64,000 bases of DNA from the NCBI GenBank assembly GCA_963665085.2, contig CAXXXS010000001.1, forward strand, positions 4,216,001-4,280,000. Reading direction: 5' to 3'. The translations under genes were made by a program, and so were the position numbers. Position 1 is the stretch's first letter; every line of letters starts with the position of its first letter. The notes below the pieces were generated by a model that worked only from the letters and a program-made list of their open reading frames with translations, was not told the DNA's origin and did no database searches. The stretch is from G963665085 sp963665085 (GTDB lineage Bacteria; Bacteroidota; Bacteroidia; Bacteroidales; JAAAOM01). Shown one piece after another: positions 54,401 through 63,400 of this stretch.

Positions 54401-57400
54401 CTGTAAATGTTACTGTATCTCCGTTGAGAATATTTTCTGTAGCAGGGCTGATAGTTAAATAAGAAGAGTCTGCCGTTGCATTTTCTATATGCAGGATTCC
54501 TCCACCAGCATTGATGATTTGGACCGGAAGGGTACTGTTATTTGTTAAAGGAACTACACCAAAAGAAATACTATCTGGTATTACCTGGTATACTGGCTCA
54601 GCAACCGGTGCTGTTGAAGGGATTTCGCGTGATGTGCCATTTTTTAAAACCCCTGTGTTACCATTCCCTGTAGCATCGATTGTGTAATCGCTGCCTTCTT
54701 CGTCGAAACGCCAGTAAGCATATAAACCTTCTTCGTTCCCTGTTAACGAACCATATTGAGAACGGATTTCTTCCTGTGTAAGGGCTCTATTCCAGATACG
54801 TGTTTCGTCTATTTTTCCATCAAAATAGGCATCGGCAGAGTATTGAGAACGTCCCATCCAATTATTTGTAGTAGCGCCAATCATGGATGGATTTGCATTA
54901 TAAGACGTGTTTTGTACATCCAATACCCCATCGATATAAATGCTAAGTGTAGTCCCTGAAAGGGTTACTGCAATATGATGCCAGCAACCGGTAGTTAATT
55001 TTGAATTTGCATCTTGTCTGTATTTTGTCCCACTAGCCCTTATTTCAAAAGCAGGTATTCCTGAAGTTCCATTGCTTGGCGCAAGAAGCATATTATTACT
55101 TGTTCCTGAGCCAAAATCAAATGTCCTCGCATAATTTTTAAAATTGTCTATATATATCCATTGTTCCAAGGTGAAATCAGTAAGACTTGATAAGTCTTTT
55201 TCAAACGAGATATAATCATCCGTTCCGTCAAATTCCATAGCGTTACCAGCATCTTCAGGTACTTGAATAACCGAGCTGCCATTAACAATAATCTCTCTGC
55301 CGTCAACATTTCCAGTGTAAATTATAGTGTCTGTACAGTTACCTGTTGAATCAGGTATCAAACTGAAATTTATTGTTGCGGTATCTCCACTAACTACCCC
55401 TATAGAAACAGGTGAAACATAATATGGAGCTATTGAGTCTGAGAAATCAAGGTTTAGAATACCTTTACCACTGTTTACTATACTATATGTATTTGTTTTT
55501 GATGAAGAGGCGGGTACAAATCCAAAATCGATAGTTTTTGGCAGGTTACTTGTAATTTTAGGCTCTCCCAATTGAACCTCAGACGCTACCCTGGTTGCTC
55601 CGTTATATAAAGTTGCAACACCATTATGTCCTGTAGCATCATAAGCATAACCATCTTCTTCGTCGAAGCGGAAATAAACAACAAGATTTTCTTCATTACC
55701 AATAAGCGGGCTGTATTGACCCTGGATTTCCTCCTTGGTAAGGGCTTTGTTCCAAATTCGTACTTCATCGATATTACCATCAAAATAACGATTATTGTAA
55801 TCACATCCGATTTTAACGCTATTTGAGTTAGCTTTAACAGACAAAGCAGAACCAGAGAGTGCTTGTTCTATTCCGTTTAGATATAAATGGCGGACTCCAT
55901 TGTCATTTACAGCTGCTACATGATACCATTTCCCTTTTTCCAGAATACCAGTTTTGGTATACATTTCATCAAAACATAAACCCGTATATGGACTTGTATT
56001 AGTTAATCTTAATAAATATCCGTATGCACCTGATGTTTGATATTTTGAAACAATGCCTTTAAGCCAACCAAAGCTCTCCGGCTTAATCCATGCTTCTATG
56101 GTGTAATTCGTAGTCATATCCAGATTATCATTATCTGGTATATTTACAAAATCATTGCTGCCATCTAAGGCAATAGCATACCCTGCACTTGTTGGGGCGT
56201 CGTTATAAATCCCTGTTCCGCTAATAGTAATAGAATCTTCTTCAGCTACATTACCAGAATAGTATATTTTATCAGAATAAAGTTTTGCTGTGTCAGGTTC
56301 AAAAATTATATTAACAATTGAAGAATCGCCACCATATACACTTAATGATGAAGGTTCAATGGTAAAATTGGATAGCGAGTTAGTAAAATCTAGATTAACG
56401 AAGCCTTTTCCTGTATTTGATACGGTGAAGGAGACTGTATCTTCATAAGGAATTGCTACTTTGTTAAAATCAATGCTGTCTGGCAGTACCGCAACCATTA
56501 CAGGATCACCAATAGAAGCTGTAGAAGAATTTATCCGTGTTGGCGAATGAACAAATTCTCCTGTATTACCATTTCCTGTTAAATCATAAACGTAATTGCC
56601 TTCACTCTCATCAAATCGGTAGTAGGCTGTCAATCCATCTTCGTTTCCGGTAAGTGAGCCATATTGCGAACGGATTTCTTCTTGCGAAAGAACTTTGTAC
56701 CATACGCGTAATTCATCGATTTGGCCATCTGCATAATTACCATTATAACCCCTGCCAATCCAAAAAGGATCACCCTCGGTATTTAAAAAATCGTTGCTTC
56801 CAGTTCCAGAACCTGCAACAATACCATCGCGGTATATTGTTTTTAGATTGGTTGAAGCATCGTAGGTGACAGCCCAATGGTGCCACTCTAAATCAGTATA
56901 AGTTGTATATGTATTGATATCGTCGCTGTAAAAAGCGAAAGTGAAATAATTTGTACTCCTGAAACCTATATGGATAGCCATATCCGTGGAGAAATTGTCT
57001 CCAAGGCCAATGATATAATCATTAGTGCCTATACTACTCCGCTTAAACCAAAAGTCGATAGAAAATGATTTGTTCGCCAAATCAATATTGTTACCGCAGT
57101 TGATATAATCATTATCAGAGCCATATAATTCCAAAGAGCCACCTGCATCTTCAGCAGCCTGATAATAACCGGTTCCGGAAACAATAACTGTATCGTTGCT
57201 AATGCCATTGGCAAAAACGATGGTATCTGTTTCTGTTGCCGAAGTATCTGGCGTAAACGTAACAGCGAATGTTGCACTCCCGGAAGCACTAACAGTTACA
57301 GTGCTGGGAGTAACGGTAAAACAAGAATTAGCAGACGAAATGGTTACTCCTTCATCGGTGCCTCCTGAATTTTGCAGTTCAACGGTAAGTGTTTTTGGAT

Positions 57401-57527
57401 AACCAACAAGCGTGTCGCCAAAGGCGAGGTTGGACGTTCCTCCACTACCCAGAGTAAGGGTTAAGTCCTGGCAATAGCACGAAAAAGCTATCATGCAGGA
57501 CGCAATCAGCAAAGAGAGTTTTTTCAT
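51450..57527 (-). CDS. Giant T9SS surface protein with four LamG-like domains (2025 residues)
   Basis: Signal peptide (LSLLIASCMIAFSCYCQ), then choice-of-anchor-D-like Ig units (LAFGDTLVGYPKTLTVELQN) between four LamG/concanavalin-like domains. The LamG domains are at about 135-322, 450-642, 762-960 and 1378-1566. Each starts with a unit like GSNDFVNIPDNDNLDM and ends FDGKIDETRIWNRALTQEEI followed by YGSLTGNEEGLYAYWRFDE. Fibronectin-like TYFVRAFI units lie at ~1080-1260 and ~1690-1780, then MBG repeats to ~1935. The final ~75 residues are a T9SS sorting domain (VYPNPVSDKLTVSML, NSGLYFLNLVQ). LamG domains of this kind bind glycans, so adhesion to polysaccharides is plausible. The preceding regulator gene is the TPR-AraC at 58025. 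Confidence 0.9.
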   Translation of the reverse strand: MKKLSLLIASCMIAFSCYCQDLTLTLGSGGTSNLAFGDTLVGYPKTLTVELQNSGGTDEGVTISSANSCFTVTPSTVTVSASGSATFAVTFTPDTSATETDTIVFANGISNDTVIVSGTGYYQAAEDAGGSLELYGSDNDYINCGNNIDLANKSFSIDFWFKRSSIGTNDYIIGLGDNFSTDMAIHIGFRSTNYFTFAFYSDDINTYTTYTDLEWHHWAVTYDASTNLKTIYRDGIVAGSGTGSNDFLNTEGDPFWIGRGYNGNYADGQIDELRVWYKVLSQEEIRSQYGSLTGNEDGLTAYYRFDESEGNYVYDLTGNGNTGEFVHSPTRINSSTASIGDPVMVAVLPDSIDFNKVAIPYEDTVSFTVSNTGKGFVNLDFTNSLSNFTIEPSSLSVYGGDSSIVNIIFEPDTAKLYSDKIYYSGNVAEEDSITISGTGIYNDAPTSAGYAIALDGSNDFVNIPDNDNLDMTTNYTIEAWIKPESFGWLKGIVSKYQTSGAYGYLLRLTNTSPYTGLCFDEMYTKTGILEKGKWYHVAAVNDNGVRHLYLNGIEQALSGSALSVKANSNSVKIGCDYNNRYFDGNIDEVRIWNKALTKEEIQGQYSPLIGNEENLVVYFRFDEEDGYAYDATGHNGVATLYNGATRVASEVQLGEPKITSNLPKTIDFGFVPASSSKTNTYSIVNSGKGILNLDFSDSIAPYYVSPVSIGVVSGDTATINFSLIPDSTGNCTDTIIYTGNVDGREIIVNGSSVIQVPEDAGNAMEFDGTDDYISFEKDLSSLTDFTLEQWIYIDNFKNYARTFDFGSGTSNNMLLAPSNGTSGIPAFEIRASGTKYRQDANSKLTTGCWHHIAVTLSGTTLSIYIDGVLDVQNTSYNANPSMIGATTNNWMGRSQYSADAYFDGKIDETRIWNRALTQEEIRSQYGSLTGNEEGLYAYWRFDEEGSDYTIDATGNGNTGVLKNGTSREIPSTAPVAEPVYQVIPDSISFGVVPLTNNSTLPVQIINAGGGILHIENATADSSYLTISPATENILNGDTVTFTAKYTPDITGSQAGYYTFEHNVGTDSVYAEGFGISASSITTVEVVDVFETSVSISVNIDSIGEPNTGYGLCWNTTGTPITADSIFDNGPAAAKGLDTLSMTGLEPATTYFVRAFISNGSYVSYGSEIEVKTYGVPVLNSVTITDITDSTANCNFRIANTGNPALTSYGVCWGTAVEPTLVDSINQVDVAADTGSYTLSVEELLLGSTYFVRAYAITSADTVYSEEVSFLANNAVFSAPDTVTINVPIATTGNTEFTIFNAGDVAMNIYSITSDLDYFSATAINSNIETGDSGKISLHYTAPDTEAIYGNIIITSNAGTDTVLVEGTAYQQAADNAGNAMKFDGSNDYIKCGIVDLYNTSFSVDCWAKKEGNNYLMSLGEAVANHGIHIGFSSNKFRFGFSGDDLTTSTTYTDTYWHHWVATYDIDTKLMTVYCDGQFVESRTASTGYTYTSDATLYIGTYFTNNYFNGQIDELRIWNKALTQDEIRSQYGSLAGNEDGLVAYYRFDESETDSTFDATGNHNSGYFVNGASRVIPSTAPVGEPELTFVQDSLDFGTVSMGNSANRIVKVVNTGSGILNIDSIAVDTVAFAVASGDIAVMSKDTVDIVFTFEPESAGYYSDYFVFGDNAEKTDSIKAVGYYVELPIITDIAMSEIAGTSATVLVTIDPIGAPNPQQYGLCWNTTGLTSIDDDSSDEGTLSTAGTYTLTSSGLRPITTYHIRSYVINGSIVTYSDELTFTTIKRSPIFTWETPADITYGTVLSSEQLSATVDVDGSLEFSPVVGTMLEAGDNQELSVTFTPAASDSVFEGSATVNINVAKAALSVTANDVSRAYGEENPVFALTYSGFVNGEDESVLDTEPTATSAATAASEAGTYDIVVSGGSDNNYEMSYTNGTLTITPLTSVDVETFANISVYPNPVSDKLTVSMLENSGVTSYTLYSITGKIVTAGTVENGKASIDMSQLNSGLYFLNLVQDNKEMNYKIVKE

Positions 57528-58024
57528 AAAAAATGTTTTTAAAGTTTTAAAAATTTACAATAACGTTCTTCTTAGAAGAACCAAAACAATATATGCAGCA
57601 ATGTTGCTGAATATGTGTAATAAAAGTCTACAAGACAAACATGGAGACTATTTAAAATCTAAATATATTGATTCATAAAAAGGAGACCTCCTAAAGAAGC
57701 TATCCAAAAAGTAACTCTGACAGGTCTAGTGTCTCTGCCAGGTTTGTGTCATTAATGATTCTAACATTCTACTATAAATTAAAAATATTAGGAGGTTGCC
57801 CAATAATTTGTTTAAAGATTAAAGATGTGTTTTGATAAAATGGGAAGAATAATGTAAATAGTTTTTTCATGTTTGTTAAAAAATAAAACAATGGTTAAAC
57901 AATTAAAAGATTTTTAAAGCGCTTTGTTTTCTGGATTTAAATTACGTAGATGTCAATAAAAAGGCTTCGTTTAGGACAGGTAAGTTTGTTTCGATTGATA
58001 AATCGAGACAAGAAAATGATTTTT
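57528..58024. other. Intergenic region with hairpins between regulator and LamG gene
   Basis: A 497-base gap without a supported gene. It contains CTGACAG/CTGCCAG (57717-57741), a member of the CCGACAG hairpin family. It also has GGAGACCTCCTAA and TTAGGAGG blocks (57682, 57790) similar to the intergenic repeat at 4081 and 35584. The promoter of the 2025-residue gene should also be here. Confidence 0.45.
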
Positions 58025-60262
58025 TTAGGATTGTTGATTTATTACTGATTCCCTAAAATAGGAAGGTGCTATGCCCGTTACATCTTTAAATGCAATATTA
58101 AATGCAGATCTTGAGTTGAAACCAACTTCCCGTGCAATTCCTTCGAGTGTGAGATTTTTATAATCATCTTGAATAAGGAGTCTTCTGGCTTCTTGTACTC
58201 GGTATGAATTAATAAACTTGTTGAAATTGCATTGATACTCGTTGTTAATTATACGGGAAAGGTAAGTCCTGTTTGTCTCTAGCATTTCTGCTAGACTTTC
58301 TAGCCCTAATTGGCAATCAACATAAATGCGTTTTGTTTGTAACAGGTACTCCATTTTTTCTATTAATTCTTTATCTGTGCCTTCGCAAGGGTTATTGTGT
58401 TTATTTACACTGGGAGTCGTCCCTTTTGTTTGACCTTTGTCTATGCTGATTTTAGTCAATTCAAGATTTTTTTGGAAAAGATTTTTGTTTTTTTCTTTTA
58501 TCCTGAGATAATAAAAAAGGACAGCTGTTATAAAAAGAAACGATAAAATTAAAATTATGGTCAACAACCTTATTCTTTGTTGCTTTTTTTGCGTTAAGAT
58601 TTTTTGTTGAGCCAGATTCTTCTCGTATTGTGCTTTATATTCCATGTTTTTTAATTGAGACAAAAACTCAATGTTGTGGAGGCTGTCGTACATGGTCCTG
58701 TAAATCTCCTGGTATAAAAAAGCATTTTTATACTTGTCAAGTTTTTCATAGATTTTTGTTAATATGCCCGAACTTTCTAATTGTATCTCAACATTACCTA
58801 TTTCCTTTGATAAATTATACGATTTCTGAGCATATTTTAATGCTTGTTGGGGTTGATGTTGAGCCAGGTACCATGCACCAAAGTTTTTATAACATAGCGC
58901 TTCGTTTTTTTTTTGTCCAATAGAAAGGCTAAGATCAAGGGCTTTCTGATAATATTCAAAAGCTTTGCTGCATTCTTCTTTAGCCAGGTAACATGCTCCA
59001 ATATTACTATAAGTATCAGGGAGCAATTCTGTAGCCCCGATGCTTTCTTTTATTTGTAATGTTTTTAAATAACACTCTAGTGCTTTTTTATAATTTCCTT
59101 GTTTTATATAAACTTCACCTATATTATTTAAGGTATTAGCAACTCCTCTTTTGTCTCCAAGGTCTTCACTTATTTGAAGTGATCTATAGTAATATTCTAA
59201 AGCTTTTGAACTATCATTTATATTATCATAAATACTAGCCATATTATGTAATACACTGCTTATTCCTCTACTATTTCCATGTTCTTCTTTAATTTTTAAT
59301 GATTGCTGATAAAACTCCAATGCCTGAGAATAATCACCTTGGTTTTGGTAAACTATCCCTATATTATTTAAAGTTTTCGAAATTCCTTTTTTGTCCTTTA
59401 GTTCTTCTTTTATTTTCAATGATTGCTGGTAAAATTCCAATGCCTGGGAATAGTTGCCTTGGTTTTTATAAACTATCCCCATATTATTATAGATAGAGGC
59501 TATCCCTTTAATATCCCCCAGATCTTCTCTAATCTTCAATGATTTTTGAATATACTCCAGTGCAAGAACATAATCACCCTTATGTCTATAGAGATTGCTT
59601 AAATTAAATAGAGAAGAAGCTATATTTTTTCTATTCCCTAATTCCTCTTTTATTTGTAATGATTTATGGAGATACTCTGATGCCAAAGCAAAATTACCCT
59701 GCTTTAAGTATACAGATCCAATGTTATCTAATGAAAAGGCTATATCTGTCTTATTCCCTAATTTTTCTCTTATTTGTAATGATTTATGAAGAAATTCTAA
59801 TGATGCATCATAATCTTCATAAAAACTATTATATATTAATCCTTTTTTATAATATGCCCTTCCTAAATTTGTTTTATCTTCTGTTTCTTGTGTAATCTGG
59901 ATTATTTTATCCAGATAGGTTAATGAGTTAGAAAAATCTGATTTTTCCTTGTAATACTCTGCATATAGGAAATAACTATTAGTTTTTCCTTTGGTATAAT
60001 ACAAGGATTCGGAAAGCTGATCTGCTTCTTTCGCCAGTTCAAATGTTTTGTCAATATTATAATTAAGAAACTTATTACCCAACTCGCATAATAAGTTTAT
60101 ATGGGTAGTATCTTTTGTAGTGTGCTTTTTAAGCAGGTTTTTCAGATTATCTATTTCCTGTTCCTGTCCAAAATTTTCCTGGGAAAGGCCGATAGCGGAG
60201 AATAACATTATAAGAAGAAGATTCATTATTAATCCATTCACATATTTTTGGGGAAAGATCAT
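58025..60262 (-). CDS. Transmembrane TPR-AraC regulator, copy 2
   Basis: The 745-residue paralogue of the regulator at 49309 has the same order. A hydrophobic N-terminus (LIMNLLLIMLFSAIGLSQ; a Met at 60226 is an alternative start) leads to eleven or so TPRs (~95-500; ASEYLHKSLQIKEELGNRK, NNIGIVYQNQGDYSQAL). A membrane helix (LLTIILILSFLFITAVLFYY, ~563-582) precedes the AraC HTH (~645-740: LESLAEMLETNRTYLSRIIN, LEGIAREVGFNSRSAFNIAF). The HTH is very similar to that of the first copy, so both may recognise related sites. It lies just upstream of the 2025-residue surface gene and just downstream of the third surface gene. Confidence 0.9.
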   Translation of the reverse strand: MIFPQKYVNGLIMNLLLIMLFSAIGLSQENFGQEQEIDNLKNLLKKHTTKDTTHINLLCELGNKFLNYNIDKTFELAKEADQLSESLYYTKGKTNSYFLYAEYYKEKSDFSNSLTYLDKIIQITQETEDKTNLGRAYYKKGLIYNSFYEDYDASLEFLHKSLQIREKLGNKTDIAFSLDNIGSVYLKQGNFALASEYLHKSLQIKEELGNRKNIASSLFNLSNLYRHKGDYVLALEYIQKSLKIREDLGDIKGIASIYNNMGIVYKNQGNYSQALEFYQQSLKIKEELKDKKGISKTLNNIGIVYQNQGDYSQALEFYQQSLKIKEEHGNSRGISSVLHNMASIYDNINDSSKALEYYYRSLQISEDLGDKRGVANTLNNIGEVYIKQGNYKKALECYLKTLQIKESIGATELLPDTYSNIGACYLAKEECSKAFEYYQKALDLSLSIGQKKNEALCYKNFGAWYLAQHQPQQALKYAQKSYNLSKEIGNVEIQLESSGILTKIYEKLDKYKNAFLYQEIYRTMYDSLHNIEFLSQLKNMEYKAQYEKNLAQQKILTQKKQQRIRLLTIILILSFLFITAVLFYYLRIKEKNKNLFQKNLELTKISIDKGQTKGTTPSVNKHNNPCEGTDKELIEKMEYLLQTKRIYVDCQLGLESLAEMLETNRTYLSRIINNEYQCNFNKFINSYRVQEARRLLIQDDYKNLTLEGIAREVGFNSRSAFNIAFKDVTGIAPSYFRESVINQQS

Positions 60263-60370
60263 AAATTGATGGCGTTGTGAAATATTAGTTCTTAAATATA
60301 ATCAAGTTAATGTACTTGTTTGCAATCAGGATATTTAAAAGTTATGAACACTGGATACTAAATATAAACA

Positions 60371-60402
60371 AAAACCTGCCGGGGCAAAGCCACCGACAGG
60401 TT
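60371..60402 (-). terminator. Terminator of the third surface protein gene
   Basis: AACCTGCC (60373-60380) pairs with a CCGACAGGTT arm (60393-60402), followed on the minus strand by a T-rich stretch. It is a near copy of the terminator at 42496-42530. Confidence 0.8.
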
Positions 60403-60431
60403 CCATGAGCTAAAAATTTAGAAAAACCGTT

Positions 60432-63400
60432 TTATTCTTTTATTAAAGAATATGTAGAAGAAACTTTTGAATTATAAATTGTTAAAATGTACATACCTTG
60501 CTCTAATTCATCCAGGTTAATACTGGTTTTTTCTGAAACAAGTTCTCCAATCAATAATGTTTTGCCTGTTACCGTTGTGAGCTTATAATTTGCAGGTAAA
60601 TCTGTTCCATATAATTGGATAGTCGCAATTGAGCTTACAGGGTTCGGATACACTGAAACATTAGCAATTGTTTCGTCTTCAATAGAAGTGAGCGGGGTAA
60701 TGGTTAAAGTACCATTGGTGTAACTCATTTCGTAGTTGTTGTCGCTTCCACCACTTACCACTATATTATATGATCCAGATTCGCTTTCACTTGTTGCTTC
60801 ACAATTAGCTGTTGGACCTTCGTCCAGTACGCTTTCATCATCGCTGTTCACAAAACCACTGTAGGTTAATGTAAAGTCCGGGATGTCGCTGCCCTCGGTG
60901 ATAGATTCATCTGTTACACCAACAGCCAGCGCTGCTTTATTTACAGTTAATGTACCTGTTTGGTAATTGAAGTCATAATTTGAATCGGAACCACCTGCTG
61001 TAACAATCTCGTATGTTCCGGCATCGCTTGTTTCTGTAGCTCCACAGCTTACTGTTGGTACTGTTTCTAATACAGTTTCATCCTCATCGTTTACAAATCC
61101 GCTGTAGGTAAATGTAAATTCAGGATTTTCTTCGCCATAGGTGCGTGAGGCATCTTCTGCTGTTGCCGTTAGCGATGCTTTACCTACTGTTAACGTACCT
61201 GTTTTATACGTAAATTCGTAATTATCATCTACGCCGCCTGTGGCAACTATATCGTAAGTGCCTGTTTCGCTTGTTGCTGTCGCTGTGCTTGTTGCTGTAG
61301 GTTCAGTATCCAACACGCTCTCATCTTCGCTGTTTACAAATCCACTATAGACTAGTGTAAATGTTGGATTTTCTTCTCCATAAGTACGTGTTGCATCACT
61401 TGTTACAGCAAGCGCAGCTTTTGTTACATTAATACGTACATTTGTACTTCCTTCATAAACAGAGTCTGGATATTCAGGAGTAAATGTTACACTCAATTCC
61501 TGATTGTTTTCAGCATTGAGAATAGTGCCTGCTGCAGGGCTGTAAGTCAACGTTCCATTTACATCAACCGTAGCATTTAACTCTGTTTCGCTTAATGCTG
61601 TTCCATATGTAATATCTGCAGGTGTTGTCCAGTTAATTACTGGGGTCTGTTTAATGGTAGTAAAGCTTAGCTCATTACTATAGGTTACAATGGTACCATT
61701 TACAACATAGGCCCTTGCATAATAAGGTGTAATAGGTTTTAATCCGCTGGCAGTTGAGTTGTAAGTACCGGTTTCTGTCATTGCCCCTTCATCACTATAA
61801 GCATCTTCAAGTACCGGTGTGCCTGATGTGTTCCAACATATACCATATTGATTAGGCGCTGGTGTACCTAAATCAGTTACCTGGAATGAAACATCTGTAC
61901 TAGTCCCGGTAATATTTCCAGCACTTAAAATACTGAGTGTTGGAAGGCTTACACAATAGGCCTCATAAAGGATGCTGTCAACTCCCATATTATGGTAGTA
62001 TTTGAGGTATCCGCTAAAATCGCCATACGAAGGTGCGATAAAGGTTCCTTCATAGGCTTTAGACTCCCCGCTAAAAATAGTATCGACTGTAGGAGAAAAT
62101 GAAAAATTGGATTTATCGTAAGTCAGGGAATCGATATGCAAGATACCTCCTCCACTGTTTTGTATTGTATACGCTATTGTCGCACTTTCTCCTGCTGTTA
62201 ATAATGAACCAAAAGATACAAGCTCCGGAACTGTCGTTAATACAGGATCAGCAACAGGTGCTGTTGATGGGATTTCTCTAGATACACCGTTCATTAAAGT
62301 GCCGTTATTACTATTGTCTGTCGCATCAAAAACATAATCTCCTTCTTCTTCATCGAAACCATAGTAAGCAATCAGTCCGTCTTCGTTTCCGGCAAGTGAA
62401 CCATATTGTGAACGGATTTCTGCTTGTGTAAGGGCTTTATTCCATATACGAACTTCATCCATTTGGCCATCAAAATAGTATGAACCAGACCTGGGGTCAC
62501 GGCCAATCATCATATTTCTATTAACAACATAGGGTGCAACGGTATTTGTACCTGAATAGCTTTCAATACCATCTATATACATTTTAACTAAATCATTATC
62601 AAAATCAACTACAGTTGCAACATGATGCCATATTCCATCAGCTACGGATTGGTCATCACCAAAACTGGTGCCGTTAAGATACGTTCTTAAAAATCCACCG
62701 GTATTTATTTCAAAATTTACAGACGGATTATCTCCATAATTACCCATAAGAATACTACGTCCGGCATCGGTAGTTTTTATCCACATGTCAATAGAGAAAT
62801 TGTGCATAGCCAGACTGTCAAATGCATTGGGTGAACCTAAATCAATATAATCATTTGTCCCATCAAATTCTAAAGCATTACCAGCACCGGCTGCTTTTGT
62901 ATACCCATCTGCCAATTTAATAGATTCAAAACTAAAAGTCTTGCTATATGCTGTATCTGTTGCATTAATAGTATAAGCCCGTACGTAATAGATTTTATTT
63001 GTACCGAGGTTTGTAAGTTGCGAGGTGTAATTACCTGTCGAATTTGTACCCCCCTGGTTGGTGTAGTTGTTGTCTATGGATGGGGAACCTGTTGTATCCC
63101 AGCATATACCGTATTGAGAAATATCTGTGGTCAACTCAATAATACGGAAATTAGTTGTGGCAGTTGTTAATTCCAGATCAGAAATTGAGTCAATTATGGG
63201 TGTCGGGCTGTGCGTATATCCCTGCCATGCCAAAAATGGAAAACTATTGTTTTTATTTTGGTTAAATCCCCATATTTCATCAGAGTCATTAGCTGTTTCA
63301 TTCATAAAGTCCCAGCCGGCATCAATAAATAGGTAGTAATCCTGCATTTCAGATGTTATTATTCCGGTTCCTGCCCCGTTGGTAGAACCAGATGTCTCGG